Below are positions 20,886-32,538 of a DNA stretch of 64,000 nt, one piece after another. Under the pieces are notes generated by a model. The model had not been told where the DNA came from. It made no database searches and saw nothing but the letters and a program-made list of their open reading frames with translations. Each line of letters starts with the position of its first letter. The first letter of the stretch is position 1. The DNA is taken from the NCBI GenBank assembly GCA_032622095.1, contig CP136069.1, positions 30,572,342 through 30,636,341 of the forward strand. Reading direction: 5' to 3'. The DNA comes from Siphonodentalium dalli. Lineage: Eukaryota > Mollusca > Scaphopoda > Gadilida > Siphonodentaliidae. The translations under genes were made by a program, and so were the position numbers.

Positions 20886-21348
20886 CAAGCCTGAGTTTAG
20901 TGTGCCTGTCATTTTCAGAATGAGGTCCCCAAAGGGTGAATTTAGTGACGCTATCCAGCATAGCAGGCTAGCATCATTAAATTCACACCTGGGTGGGGCC
21001 TCATTCTGCTTAGGCCTCATCTTCTCTGGAAAGTTTCTTTATTATCAAATTTCTATAGAAACTTCTTCACATAAGATTCCATTTCTTTTTTAGGTTAGAT
21101 TCTCTATATCCCCAAATTGACAGATGACACGTTGCATAATCAAGGTTCCCAATGGGTGCACATCACAATATTCACCATTGGGGAGCCTAAATCTGAGTCT
21201 ATGTCTCCAGTAGCAGATGAAGCCATGCAGAATGAAGTCCCAAGAGGGTGAATTTGGTGATGCTAGCCCGCTATGGGGGATAACATCACTAAATTCACCC
21301 TCTGGGGACCTCATTCTGCAAATGACAGGCACACTAAACTCAGGCTTG
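20886..21348. mobile_element. Family B element, full length (CAAGCCTGAG subtype)
   Basis: CAAGCCTGAGTTTAGTGTGC at the left and GGCACACTAAACTCAGGCTTG at the right; two hairpins with the 230-bp core between. It is one of the best-preserved examples. Confidence 0.92.
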
Positions 21349-21593
21349 CTGATGATAAAGCTTGGTTTTATAATTGTTCTGATTGGTAGTGATTAGGTAG
21401 AAACCCACTGAGAAATGAGGGGAAATTGTGTCTGGTGAAGTCGAGATTAGATGAATGTAAAATTGTGGTCTCTCAATCTTCCCATGACTTACGCTTACAA
21501 AGAAAAAAGAATATTGTTTAGATTTTGTTTTCAAGACATATATTATCCTTGAAAAAATGTGAGAAAGGTTTGGTCTCTCACATAATTGACTTA

Positions 21594-22056
21594 TTAAAGA
21601 TGCATAATCTGAATTAACGCTCGCAAATTACTATTTCCTTGGCTTCGGGGGTAAAAAATATTTGATTCGAGTCGAGGAACCAACCCATCAAAGATCAGAG
21701 TAATCAGATATAGATTTTTGAAATCAATTATTTTTCTCCACCGATAATTTTTTAGTCGCCCAGTAAAAGGTCGACAAGAAGACGGTCTCGGACTAAATTG
21801 CAAATGAAGATGGATAACTCTAAAATCAAGTGGCTTATTTGTGTCAGATATTTGACAAATCGGCAAAATTTCGTTAAACAAAATGTTGATAAATAACAGG
21901 GTTTGGGAAATTTTATACTAAACTAGTAGTTGACTGTGGTTAGCATTATTTTTAGGCAATTAACCAATTCTGATAACTGGAGCGGCATTTAAATTTTTTT
22001 TTTTTTTTTGGAATCTGATGATATGGGGACCATCAAATCAGATTGAGTACCTTTAA
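21594..22056 (+). mobile_element. Family N element, copy
   Basis: Shares 'ttggcttcgggggt', 'aggaaccaacccatcaaaga', 'agatggataactctaaaatc' and 'gattgagtacctttaa' with 61753-62186. TTAA occurs at both ends (21594, 22053), but the left terminus has diverged. Confidence 0.7.
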
Positions 22057-22060
22057 ATAG

Positions 22061-22426
22061 GGCTGTAACGATATACTTGGTCACTATACAATACAAATCG
22101 CAACACATGATCAACAATACAATTCATATTTCGATACACTAAATTAGAAAATTAGTGTTCTCAAATGATTTACCAACCGAATTACCAAAACCCAGGCTAC
22201 ATGTTTTATCTGGACCTAAGAGATCATGCAGTTTAATAGCTAGATGAATCAAATATACATAATAGACATGTAAACTTGAGAGCATTGCAGGTTCTGTTCT
22301 TTTACACAATCCCATCTTCAGAAATTACTTGATTCCCTGTATCATGATACACAAGACACGATAAGATACATGTATCATTTGGAAGTGTATCGCAATACAT
22401 TGTATTCATGACTAATCGTTACAGCC
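22061..22426. mobile_element. Small element with GGCTGTAACGAT ends
   Basis: GGCTGTAACGAT and its inverse ATCGTTACAGCC are 366 bp apart. Subterminal motifs (cgatatac, cgatacac, gtatcg) recur. Ends containing GGCTGTAACGAT are found in some hAT elements. No clear 8-bp duplication; it abuts family N. Confidence 0.5.
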
Positions 22427-22540
22427 AAAGTGAGGATATGATAGCTCAGTTGGACAGTGGGCTGACATGATCTACACCTTTGACATGGTTACTGTATAAT
22501 GTTGAAACAGTGTCACTACCTGGCTTCAGACTTGCATGTG

Positions 22541-24388
22541 CAATCCAGACCCCGGGTATCTACTGTTAGCCTCCAGACCCCAGGTATCTACTGTTGGCAT
22601 CCAGACCCCAGGTATCTACTGTTAGCCTCCAGACCCCGGGTATCTACTGTTAGCCTCCAGACCCCAGGTATCTACTGTTAGCCTCCAGACCCCGGGTATC
22701 TACTGTTGGCCTCCAGACCCCAGGTATCTACTGTTGGCCTCCAGACCCCAGGTATCTACTGTTGGCCTCCAGACCCCGGGTATCTACTGTTGGCCTCCAG
22801 ACCCCAGGTATCTACTGTTGGCCTCCAGACCCCGGGTATCTACTGTTGGCCTCCAGACCCCAGGTATCTACTGTTGGCCTCCAGACCCCAGGTATCTACT
22901 GTTAGCCTTCAGACCCCGGGTATCTACTGTTGGCCTCCAGACCCCGGGTATCTACTGTTGGCCTCCAGACCCCAGGTATCTACTGTTGGCCTCCAGACCC
23001 CAGGTATCTACTGTTGGCCTCCAGACCCCGGGTATCTACTGTTAGCCTTCAGACCCCAGGTATCTACTGTTGGCCTCCAGACCCCGGGTATCTACTGTTG
23101 GCCTCCAGACCCCGGGTATCTATGTTAGCCTCCAGACCCCAGGTATCTACTGTTAGCCTCCAGACCCCAGGTATCTACTGTTGGCCTCCAGACCCCGGGT
23201 ATCTACTGTTAGCCTCCAGACCCCAGGTATCTACTGTTAGCCTCCAGACCCCGGGTATCTACTGTTAGCCTCCAGACCCCGGGTATCTACTGTTAGCCTC
23301 CAGACCCCGGGTATCTACTGTTAGCCTCCAGACCCCGGGTATCTACTGTTAGCCTCCAGACCCCAGGTATCTACTGTTAGCCTTCAGACCCCAGGTATCT
23401 ACTGTTAGCCTCCAGACCCCAGGTATCTACTGTTAGCCTCCAGACCCCAGGTAACTACTGTTAGCCTCCAGACCCCAGGTATCTACTGTTGGCCTTCAAT
23501 CCAGACCCCGGGTATCTACTGTTAGCCTCCAGACCCCAGGTATCTACTGTTGGCCTTCAATCCAGACCCCGGGTATCTACTGTTAGCCTCCAGACCCCGG
23601 GTATCTACTGTTGGCCTTCAATCCAGACCCCGGGTATCTACTGTTAGCCTCCAGACCCCGGGTATCTACTGTTGGCCTTCAGACCCCAGGTATCTACTGT
23701 TGGCCTCCAGACCCCGGGTATCTACTGTTAGCCTCCAGACCCCAGGTATCTACTGTTGGCCTCCAGACCCCGGGTATCTACTGTTAGCCTCCAGACCCCG
23801 GGTATCTACTGTTAGCCTCCAGACCCCAGGTATCTACTGTTAGCCTCCAGACCCCAGGTATCTACTGTTAGCCTCCAGACCCCAGGTATCTACTGTTAGC
23901 CTCCAGACCCCAGGTATCTACTGTTGGCCTTCAATCCAGACCCCGGGTATCTACTGTTGGCCTTCAATCCAGACCCCGGGTATCTACTGTTAGCCTTCAG
24001 ACCCCAGGTATCTACTGTTGGCCTCCAGACCCCGGGTATCTACTGTTGGCCTTCAGAACCCGGGTATCTACTGTTGGCCTCCAGACCCCAGGTATCTACT
24101 GTTGGCCTCCAGACCCCGGGTATCTACTGTTGGCCTTCAGACCACAGGTATCTACTGTTAGCCTCCAGACCCCGGGTATCTACTGTTGGCCTCCAGACCC
24201 CAGGTATCTACTGTTGGCCTCCAGACCCCAGGTATCTACTGTTGGCCTCCAGACCCCGGGTATCTACTGTTGGCCTTCAGACCCCAGGTATCTACTGTTG
24301 GCCTCCAGACCCCGGGTATCTACTGTTAGCCTCCAGACCCCAGGTATCTACTGTTAGCCTCCAGACCCCAGGTATCTACTGTTGGCCT
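22541..24388 (+). repeat. 28-bp minisatellite, about 66 units
   Basis: Unit CCTCCAGACCCCRGGTATCT + ACTGTTRG. The two main variable sites are CCCCGGG/CCCCAGG and TTAGC/TTGGC. A 34-bp unit with extra 'caatcc' appears in two clusters (about 23490-23640 and 23930-24000). The unit has no stop in any plus-strand frame and is not a multiple of 3, so long ORFs with a 28-residue period arise automatically; I regard these as non-genic. Confidence 0.95.
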
Positions 24389-24394
24389 TTTAAC

Positions 24395-24846
24395 TATGTT
24401 ACCCATAATTTTGCTGTGTTTAACCCTTTACCCAACAGAACGGCCCTGTGCCAATGCATTCTCTTATATATGCGAGTCGACCATAGGTCGCCTCGCATAT
24501 ATAAGAGAATGCATTGGCTTAACACATTAAAAATTATAAAATTGTTAAAGAATGTAAGAAAAAATGGTAAAAAGTGTTAAAAAAGGATTTTTTTAGGCCA
24601 ATGCATTCTCTTATATATGCGAGGCGACCTATGGTCGACTCGCATATATAAGAGAATGCATTGGCACAGGGCATAACTGTAACTATCACAATGTGGTCAA
24701 GGAGCCGGTTCCAATGATATCCATATTTGTATGGTTCTATTGAGACAGACCGAAGATATTTTAGGCTGTTGAAGCTTTATTTGGCCGGTTTTGGCCGGTT
24801 TGTTGGGTAAAGGGTTAAGGAGTTGATTATTTAGGGCATTACTCTA
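24395..24846. mobile_element. Family C right-arm remnant split by A1
   Basis: 'gttacccataattttgctgtg' + TT (24397-24420) and 'aaggagttgattatttaggg' + 'cattact' (24817-24843) are consecutive in intact family C; A1 sits in the TTAA of 'gtggTTAAggag'. Confidence 0.88.
24420..24818 (-). mobile_element. Family A1 MITE, reverse
   Basis: TTAA flanks, CCCTTTACCCAACAGAACGG start, both hairpins, and TTTGTTGGGTAAAGGG end. The target site can be read from intact family C copies. Confidence 0.95.
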
Positions 24847-24991
24847 AATAAAATATATGCAATATTATATACCGTTTGAAAGAGGAAGCTCCAAAACATT
24901 GCATCATCAACTTATTTGATGTAATAAATTGTGAACATGTTTTTGTTGTTGTTGAGATATCGATGTCTGTTATGTGCCAAAGTTTCTGCAC

Positions 24992-25080
24992 AAAGTTGAT
25001 TATCTTCAATGGAAGGGGAATAACTCTATATATTTTGATATAGAGTCATTCCCCTTTCATTGAAAATAAACTACACTTTG
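24992..25080. repeat. Foldback sequence, ~40-bp arms
   Basis: 'gattatcttcaatggaaggg', 'gaataactctatata' is inverted as 'tatagagtcattccccttt', 'cattgaaaataa', with a 4-bp loop. Arms contain several mismatches. Possibly an old MITE core. Confidence 0.75.
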
Positions 25081-26078
25081 ATATTCTGTTGCATTCTGGG
25101 AGCCATAATGGAGAAAATGATTTTATGATTTCAGCTAATTTCTATTACTCCGAGGACGCCTTCTGAGACATACGTTCCAAATGATCATAGTATTTTAATC
25201 ATATTTTATGGCATATATTGTTATTAAAACCGTATATCAAGGCACTAAAAAAATAATAATAGGTGACTAGAAAATTAAGTGGGCCTTTAAATTATCTCCC
25301 TTTGAAATCCAACAGTATACTAGTATACAGCAAAGATGTCCACTTTCCCAACTAAAGGGAAGAAATTATATTTCTGCCAGCAAGGAGACATTTATCTTGC
25401 GAGCGTCATCTTAACATCAGAAAATCTGAGACGCTGCGGAGGTCCCATCAGTAAGCCTCTCTATCAGATATTGACGGGTCAAGCTATTATGAGATAACAT
25501 GACGATATCGCAACAGAACAGTTCTATCAGCATCAAAGTACTCCACAAATGACATTCTCGGCCACTCGAGACGGCGATACACATTCAAATCCATAATGAG
25601 ATTTAGTAACAAATTCCCAAGGGATATGTTTCTGTTTGGAGCAACTAAACTAGTGTAACGATTCGACAAACTTTATCGACCGAATGCAAGTGCTCATTGG
25701 AATGGGACAGGACCAGGTTCCAATCACGAGTTGATAATCGCGAACAAATGAGACGGTTTAATGTTTTGGATATATCCATCTGCAAAACAATAATGGATGG
25801 TGTACCCTCAGGGCGTTATCCATAATGGAAACTGTCAGAAACTCTCTAACCTTTGAACTCCATCAGTAAAGTAAATCAATTCTGAGTGTTTTTACGATGA
25901 GCACAGAATCTTAGAGTAGAAACTGATGTTGCCGCAGGCAAAGTAACAGGAATTTTGAGCAAACATTTCCCCTTTTTGATGGAAATTTAACAATCTGACT
26001 ACAATGTAAGTGCATACATAGTTAGATATGCATAAGAATAAAATCATCCATGTTCCTGCAAACCCATTAGTAGAGACA
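25081..26078. other. Unassigned sequence, repeat-poor
   Basis: About 1 kb without any family recognised here. A 60-codon minus-strand ORF at 25487-25669 has no known domain and no clear splice sites. Confidence 0.45.
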
Positions 26079-26079
26079 A

Positions 26080-26474
26080 GCCTTGAAATAGTGCGTCATT
26101 TGCAGAATGAGGTCCCCAGAGGGTAAATTTAGTGATGCAAGCCCTCAGTTTCGAATTTATGTTGCGCTGTCAATTTTTACCAGAGTTATGGCCCTTTTTG
26201 TTTGGAATTTGCACTCAATTTTCAATCCGAAAATTTTCATTTCCAGATGATAACTTCTAATTTAGTGTCCGCCTACCAATTTTCACCAGAGTTATCACCC
26301 TTTATTTGAATTACCAAGGGAATATTTTGCCATGCCCTAGTTTTTCTCTATCTCAGTTCATTTTTAGGGCACCTCATTCTGCTTTAATAGGCCTCATCTT
26401 CTGGGAAGTATCTATAGTCTCAATTAACATTGTTTTTAGTTACTTTTTCCTTTCTGGGAAGTTTCTATATATTC
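26080..26474. mobile_element. Family B element interrupted by family M sequence
   Basis: CAAGCCTTGAAATAGTGCG and the first arm, then a reverse family M segment (about 26165-26330), then 'cacctcattctgctttaata', 'ggcctcatcttctgggaagt' of the B core. Followed by a family C half. Confidence 0.75.
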
Positions 26475-26590
26475 TCTCAGTGAGAGCTTTCCGATGAATG
26501 GCAACAAGCCATATTTCCGACTAAATCCTGAAAAATTACCCATAATTCTGCTGTGATTAAGGAGTTGATTATTTAGGGCATTAAGGTATG
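26474..26590. mobile_element. Family C right half
   Basis: Starts at the palindrome centre (ctcagtgagagctttccgat) and ends 'tttagggcattaaggta'. The left arm is absent. Confidence 0.8.
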
Positions 26591-26804
26591 TTGCCATTGT
26601 TTTTCTTACATTTTTGTGATTGGTGATAATTTGCCATGTATTATCAATACCCAAGAATAAAGCAATACGAAGAAATGCCATTTCGAAAATATAGAAATAA
26701 GCAGACTGATTTGGTGTCGATCTCAAATCCAATGACCGATGTTGACATCGAATCAAATCTCAAACATTCCCAGGAACTTATTAAACTCCATCCAGAGTGT
26801 GACA

Positions 26805-27020
26805 TACAGTAATGCCCTAAGTAATCGACTCTTTAACTACAGCAGAATTATGGGTAACTTTTCAGGATTTAGTCGGAAATACGGCTTGTTGCCATTCATC
26901 GGAAAGCTCTCCCTGAGAGCTTTCCGATGAATGGCAACAAGCCATAGTTCCGACTAAATCCTGAACAGTTACCCATAATTCTGCTGTAGTTAAAGAGTCG
27001 ATTACTTAGGGCATTACTGA
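26805..27020. mobile_element. Family C palindromic MITE, complete
   Basis: TA-CAGTAATGCCCTAAGTAAT at the left; right end GGGCATTACTG with the terminal TA changed to AC. Both arms about 105 bp. Confidence 0.9.
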
Positions 27021-27325
27021 CATGCCGCCCTGTACAGACATCCACTATCCTTGAATGTAAACCTATAAATATTTGTAGACAAAGTCTTGTCCAATTGTTA
27101 TTGGTAATATCTTCTGTTTCATATCCCACAGACGCTATTAATGTCAATCTGGGTTAACGATTCGATATGACATTATAGCTCAATCTATTAGTCTGGCAGG
27201 CTTTATGATGTCCATATATGGGCAACATAACACAAACGATGCCACAAAGTGCTGAATTTAATACACGACTTTACATTAGTCGTAACACGCTGGTTCAGAA
27301 TGGAATAAGGCCACGCACAAAAAAA
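27021..27325. other. Unassigned non-coding sequence
   Basis: Nothing recognised. Confidence 0.5.
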
Positions 27326-28068
27326 TTCCGTTTCTCATTTGCAGAATGAGGTCCCCAGAGGGTGAATTTAGTGACGCTATCCCACATGGTAGGATATCAC
27401 TAAATTCACCCTCTGGGAACCTCATTCTGCATAGGCCTCAACTGCTATGGGAGACCTAGGATCAGATTGAAGTTCCCCAGTTGAAGTTGGTGATGTTCAC
27501 CCAATAGTCACCTCGATTAAGCATTTTATCTTCTGCAAATTGGGGGATATAGAAACTGAAAAGAAGTGTAAAAGTAACTAAAAACAATGTTAATTTCAAA
27601 CTAGAGATACTTCCAAGAAGATGAGGCCTAAGCAGAATGAGGTCCCCAGAGGGTGATTCAGTGATGCTACCCTGCACGGTGGGTGAACAAAACCAACTTC
27701 AACTGGGAACTTCAATCTGATCCTAGGTATTCCATAGCAGTTGAGGCCTAAGCAGAATGAGGTTCCCAGAGGGTGAATTTGGTGATGCTAGCCACAGGGT
27801 AGCATCATTAACCCTTTGAGTGCCAGGTCCGATTTTTGTATCAACCCATATACCCTGTGCCAATGCATTCTCTTATATATGCGAGTCGACCATAGGTCGC
27901 CTCGCATATATAAGAGAATGCATTGGCTTAACAATTTTTTTACAGTTTTTTACAATTTTAATATATTTTATTATATTCTTTAACAGACTTATTGTGTAGG
28001 TTTAGGGCCGATAATATCGGCCCCTGGCACTCAAAGGGTTAAATTCACCCTCTGGGTGGGGAATTGAC
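27326..28068. mobile_element. Family B element with an extra half-hairpin, split by A2
   Basis: Left hairpin from 'tcatttgcagaatgaggtcc', core phrase 'gatcagattgaagttcccc' in both directions, and a last arm 'tggtgatgctagccacaggg' broken at 'catcaTTAA' by the A2 copy; 'aaattcaccctctggg' resumes after it. Confidence 0.78.
27808..28042 (+). mobile_element. Family A2 MITE, forward
   Basis: TTAACCCTTTGAGTGCCAGG, 'tccgatttttgtatcaaccc', one perfect hairpin, AT-rich core, 'gccgataatatcggc' palindrome, and CCTGGCACTCAAAGGGTTAA. Confidence 0.93.
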
Positions 28069-28235
28069 TTTGAACGGCCTAACAAAACCATAAGACAGGT
28101 TCAGAACATCACAATTAAATTCCATCGGGACACGAGGGATTTTAAACATATCAGGAGGATTTTTCTGATGCTATAAAGACTAAGGCGATGAAAGCATTGT
28201 GATAAATGTTGTTGCTTTATGAGCAGAAAATGGTT

Positions 28236-28635
28236 TTAACCCTTTACCCAACAAACCGGCCAAAACCGGCCAAATAAAGCTTCAACAGCCTAAAATATCT
28301 TCGGTCTGTCTCAATAGAACCATACAAATATGGATATCATTGGAACCGGCTCCTTGACCACATTGTGATAGTTACAGTTATGCCCCGTGCTAATGCATTC
28401 TCTTATATATGCGAGTCGACCATAGGTCGCCTCGCATATATAAGAGAATGCATTGGCCTAAAAAAAATATTTTTTTAACACTTTTTACCATTTTTTCTTA
28501 CATTCTTTAACAATTTTATAATTTTTAATGTGTTAAGCCAATGCATTCTCTTATATATGCGAGGCGACCTATGGTCGACTCGCATATATAAGAGAATGCA
28601 TTGGCACAGGGCCCTTCTGTTGGGTAAAGGGTTAA
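28236..28635 (+). mobile_element. Family A1 MITE, forward
   Basis: TTAA flanks; both hairpins; typical ends. One substitution before the first hairpin (cccgtgctaatgc). Confidence 0.93.
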
Positions 28636-28727
28636 TCTTAGTTTTCTTGGAAGAATTTATTAACTGTGCTTTCTTTGATTATCATTATCCATCAGAATAA
28701 AAAGTGAGTGTCCGAATAATTGCTGCT

Positions 28728-28979
28728 CAAGCCTTGAAATAGGGTGTCTGTCATTTGCAGAATGAGGTCCCCAGAGGGTGAATTTAGTGATGCTACCCCG
28801 CATAGCGGGCTAGCATCACCAAATTCACCCTCTGTGGACCTCATTCTGCTTGCACCTCAGCAGAATGAGGTTCCCAGAGGGTGAATTTGGTGATGCTAGC
28901 CCGCTATGCGGGGTAGCATCACTAAATTCACCCTCTGGGGACCTCATTCTGCAAATGACAGACACCCTATTTCAAGGCT
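28728..28979. mobile_element. Family B short element, double hairpin without core
   Basis: CAAGCCTTGAAATAGGGTGT at the left and ACACCCTATTTCAAGGCT at the right. Two hairpins, with loops 'ccgcatagcggg' and 'cccgctatgcgggg', separated by 'ttgcacctca'. The whole is an almost perfect large palindrome. Confidence 0.92.
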
Positions 28980-29052
28980 AATGTTGCTGCTATTTCACTG
29001 TTTTGAGTTGATCAGCTTTGTTGAATTACCGATCGATATCAATGTGTAGTGT

Positions 29053-29198
29053 TACAGTAATGCCCTAAATAATTGACTCTTTAACCACAGCAGAATTATG
29101 GGTAATTTTTCAGGATTTAGTCGGAAATATGGCTTTTTGCCATTCATCGAAAATCTCTCACCGAGAAATATTATTTTAAATAATAGGGCGTTACTGTA
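29053..29198. mobile_element. Family C MITE, right arm mostly deleted
   Basis: Complete left arm to 'aaaatctctcaccgaga', then directly 'ttttaaataatagggcg' and TTACTGTA. Confidence 0.85.
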
Positions 29199-29235
29199 CT
29201 TCACAGTGAATAGTAGCTATAAGTACATTGTGCAA

Positions 29236-29492
29236 TTAACCATTTCATGACTGGTGCTTTCTGAATTTTTGCGAAAACCCTGTGCCAATGCATTATCTTA
29301 TATATGCGAGGAGCCCTATTAAGAGAATGCATTGGCATAACAATATTTACCTTGATCTTGTATTAAGTCAGTGCAATGTGCATACTCTTATATATGCAAG
29401 GCTCACTATGGGAGACTCGCATATATAAGATAATTCTATGGCACAGGGTCTTTAATGCTGCACCAGCACAGCTCCAGTCATGAAAAGGTTAA
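29236..29492. mobile_element. Family A3 MITE
   Basis: TTAACCATTTCATGACTGGT, CTTTCTGAATTTTTGCGAAA, two diverged hairpins, 'gctgcaccagcacagctcca' and GTCATGAAAAGGTTAA. Confidence 0.82.
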
Positions 29493-29511
29493 CCTCTTGG
29501 CTGCTATATAT

Positions 29512-30375
29512 CCGTACTGAGTATGTAAAATGTCATGTTGTGTGCTATATGACTGCAAAGAGTACCCTGCTGGACAAAACAAGTGTCCACTTAACCGCGG
29601 TGCGGTTGGCGTTGCCACCGCGGCCGAAATGCAACTACACTGCGGCTCCACCGGCTAACAACAGTTGGGCTGCGGTGTACTTACCATTCGGCCATGGTGT
29701 AGTTGCCGCGGTGTACGTTCATTAAACTGAAAAAAGATGATACAAACCCGAAATCTAACCACGATGTACATGCCATTCGGCCACGTTGTAGTTGCCTTTC
29801 GGCCATGGTGTACTTGCCGCTCGGCTGCAGTGTACTTGCCGTTCGGCCGCGGTGCTCAACTGCAGTTACAAACTCTGACACCGCGACCGAACGGCAAATA
29901 CACCGCGGTGCCAATGGACACTTGTTTTGTCCAACGGGGTATGTAAAATGTCATGCTGTGTGCTATATGACTGCAAAGAGTATGTAAAATGTCATGCTGT
30001 GTGCTATATGACTGCAAAGAGTATGTAAAATGTCATGCTGTGTGTGCACTAGACAGTATGCTGTGTGTGCACTAGACATCTATAATGAGTATGTAAAATG
30101 TCACGTTGTTTGCTATACATCTATAATGAGTATGTAAAATGTCACGCTGTGTGTGCACTATACATCTATTATGAGTATGTAAAATGTCACGTTGTTTGCT
30201 ATACATGTACATCTGTAATGAGTAGGTAAAATGTCACGCTGTGTGCTACCTGTATACGTCTGTACTGAGTACATAAAATGTCATGCTGTGTTCTATATGT
30301 CTGTACTGAATACCTAAAATGTCACACTGTGCTATAGGTCTGTAATGAGTATGTAAAATGTCACATTCGCCCTAA
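29512..30375 (+). repeat. Family K tandem repeat (~41-56 bp units), interrupted by element J
   Basis: Unit 'gagtatgtaaaatgtcatgc' + 'tgtgtgctatatgactgcaaa' at first, then variants with 'cactatacatctataat' and 'gtctgtactgagta'. At least ten units. Element J occupies 29565-29939. Confidence 0.88.
29565..29939 (+). mobile_element. Family J GC-rich element with TA target site, complete
   Basis: Flanked by TA. Ends CCCTGCTGGACAAAACAAGT and ACTTGTTTTGTCCAACGGGG are inverted (about 24 bp). The interior is GC-rich with repeated CCGCGGTG and 'gccattcggcc' phrases and an AT-richer middle (gaaaaaagatgatacaaacc). No transposase. TA duplication suggests a Tc1/mariner- or similar-class MITE. Confidence 0.85.
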
Positions 30376-30526
30376 CTGTTAGAGTAGATGATCCAATTTG
30401 GAAACATGTTAGTGCCAGAGGTTCAATTTCACCAGCAATGCATTTTTCAATTTGACATTTTACATTTTAAATTAAATTAGCCAAACACAAAATGTTCTCA
30501 ACAAAACCATCTGGAAAGCTTACTTT

Positions 30527-30695
30527 TTAACCCTTTCAGTGCCAAGTCCGATTTTTGTATCAACCCATATTTCCTTGATCATTTTTCAAGAGCTCTTTCC
30601 ATCAATGTATCACATTATTATAATCAATAAATTTGAAAAATGATCAAGGAAATATGGGTTGATACAAAAATCGGACTTGGCACTGAAAGGGTTAA
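30527..30695. mobile_element. Family A4 short palindromic TTAA element
   Basis: TTAACCCTTTCAGTGCCAAG, 'tccgatttttgtatcaaccc', 'atatttccttgatcattttt' inverted exactly on the right. 169 bp, no A-type hairpin; the whole element is a palindrome. Confidence 0.92.
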
Positions 30696-30734
30696 GGAGC
30701 ATAGAGTATTATATGGGATTAGCGTTTTCATTCA

Positions 30735-31160
30735 AGTTTGAGTTCAGAGTGCATGTCGTTTGCAGAATGAGGTCCCAGAGCAGGCTAGCATCACTAAATT
30801 CACCACCTGGGGACCTCATTCTGCTCAGGCCTCATCTTTTCTGGAAAGTTTCTTTATTATCCAATTTTATAGAAACTTCTTCAAATAGATTCTATTTCAT
30901 TTTTAGTTTAGTTTCTCTAAATTACCAAATTGGCAGATGACACATTGCATAATCGAGGTTCCCAAATGGGTGTACATCACAATATTCACCATTTGGGAAC
31001 TTCAATCTGAGTCTATGTCTCCCTTAGCAGATGACGCCATGCAGAATGAGGTTCCCAGTGTAAATTTAGTGATGCTAGCCCACTATGCAGAATAGCGTCA
31101 ATAAATTCACCCTTTGGGGACCTCATTCTGCAAATGACCAGCAGACTAAACTCAGACTTG
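30735..31160. mobile_element. Family B element
   Basis: 'gagttcagagtgcatgtcgt' left end, deleted first hairpin (gaggtcccagagcaggctag), full core, and second hairpin ending 'gactaaactcagacttg'. Confidence 0.82.
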
Positions 31161-31289
31161 AATAAGTTGTTGGTCCAGAATGCCCTCTACATCAAGTTAG
31201 AACTTTGCGGAAAAGACACTTTGTTTTGATTTGGCGAGAATCAAGGAAAGTATTGACCAAGGATATGTGCGACTACAGTGGATAAAGGG

Positions 31290-31443
31290 TACAGTAATGC
31301 TCTAAATAATCGACTCCTTAACCACAGCATAATTATGGGTAACTTTTCAGGATTTAGTCATATTTCCGACTACATGTAAATCCTGAAAAGTTACCAATAA
31401 TTCTGCTGTGGTTAAGGAGTGGATTATTTAGAGCATTACTGTA
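31290..31443. mobile_element. Family C MITE, central deletion
   Basis: TA-CAGTAATGCTCTAAATAAT ... GAGCATTACTG-TA; the central GTTGCCATTC segment is missing. 154 bp. Confidence 0.9.
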
Positions 31444-31984
31444 GTGTAGTTGTCAGATATCGGACTGCCTCACCAAAGCTGGTGCAAACTTTCGCATCAA
31501 AGCAATAAGCACTGGAACGTCTGGAAGTGTACAGTAACTGGGTATACTCTCATATTCTGATAACATGGACTTCTAGATGAGAAAATGTCTAACAACATGT
31601 TCTGATCCTATGGACTTTTCACAAGAAATATGCATTTTTCTGTCCACCTGGACTTAAGGATAAGGCATAAGCTTCCCTGTGCTAACTTCTAATAAAGACA
31701 CGGGAGCTCTGAAATAAACGAAGCCATCCCTGAAAGCTTGTTTTTAAGGAGCAATAAGCGTAATATGGGATTAGCGAGACATGAGAAGCCAGAGTAGCTA
31801 TCGTTGGTTGGTGTTAATGCTTCCAGGCTCCATTACCAAGCATTAGTTCTTTTATCGGGGAGAAACATCTGTTGAACAAACAGGGAAATTGAACTCACCC
31901 ATCTGTTTCCTGATAGGATTAAGGCACTGAGTGCTTAATGGTACAATCAAAACACTGTAGCAATGGGGGCATAAATCGGCACCC
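31444..31984. other. Unassigned non-coding sequence
   Basis: No repeat or coding feature recognised. Confidence 0.5.
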
Positions 31985-32205
31985 AGCCTGAGTTTAGTGT
32001 GCCTGTCATTTGCAGAATGAAGTCCCCAGAGGGTGAATTTAGTGATGCTATCCCACATAGTGGGCTAGCATCACCAAATTCACCCTCTGGGGACCTCATT
32101 CTGCATGGCCTCATCTTCTCTGGAAAGTTACTTTATTATCACATTTCTATAGAAACTTCTTCACAAAGATTCTATTTCTTTTTTAGTTTAGTTTCCTTAT
32201 ATCAA
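31985..32205. mobile_element. Family B left half
   Basis: CCTGAGTTTAGTGTGCCTGT, first hairpin intact, and core to 'ttttagtttagtttccttat'; the right half is missing. Confidence 0.82.
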
Positions 32206-32538
32206 GTCTATCCAGGCAGTAAGAAAATATAGGAGAATAGAGTGTGTCCGAGCGGAAAGATTATGTATTCACTGAAGGCAATTAAGCATATCAGTGGTCA
32301 CACTGCGGACATGTCGCTTAATTGTCTCTACCACTGGATTATTTTTCGCACTTTCTGCTACAAGTTTGGCCGATAATTCAAAACGTGTAGCTTTGGTACC
32401 TATAATCACATAACATTTCTATCAAAGTCTTGTCAACTTTTTATTTTTGGGAAGGCATCCAGGCTTCCTCAAATTAGATCAGGTTGAGTTATGTTAAATC
32501 ATGTCGATTGACCTCTCATCTTAGAGTAAGTGGGTGGT
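32206..32538. other. Unassigned non-coding sequence
   Basis: Nothing recognised. Confidence 0.5.

Noticed and set aside
21090-21332. ORFs containing MRSPEGEFSDAIPHSGLASP
   Set aside because: Translation of family B hairpins; the same peptide appears on both strands because the arms are inverted.
22541-24388. CRISPR-like regular array
   Set aside because: There are no unique spacers between repeats; the units are contiguous, and the genome is eukaryotic.
22706-24580. Long repetitive ORFs with a 28-residue period (ASRPQVSTVGLQTPGIYCW type)
   Set aside because: They arise because the 28-bp unit lacks stops in all plus frames. There is no start context, signal or splice support, and the longest one runs into an A1 element.
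29565-29939. CpG island or promoter of a gene
   Set aside because: The GC-rich block is bounded by inverted ends and TA duplications and recurs at 50132, so it is a mobile element.
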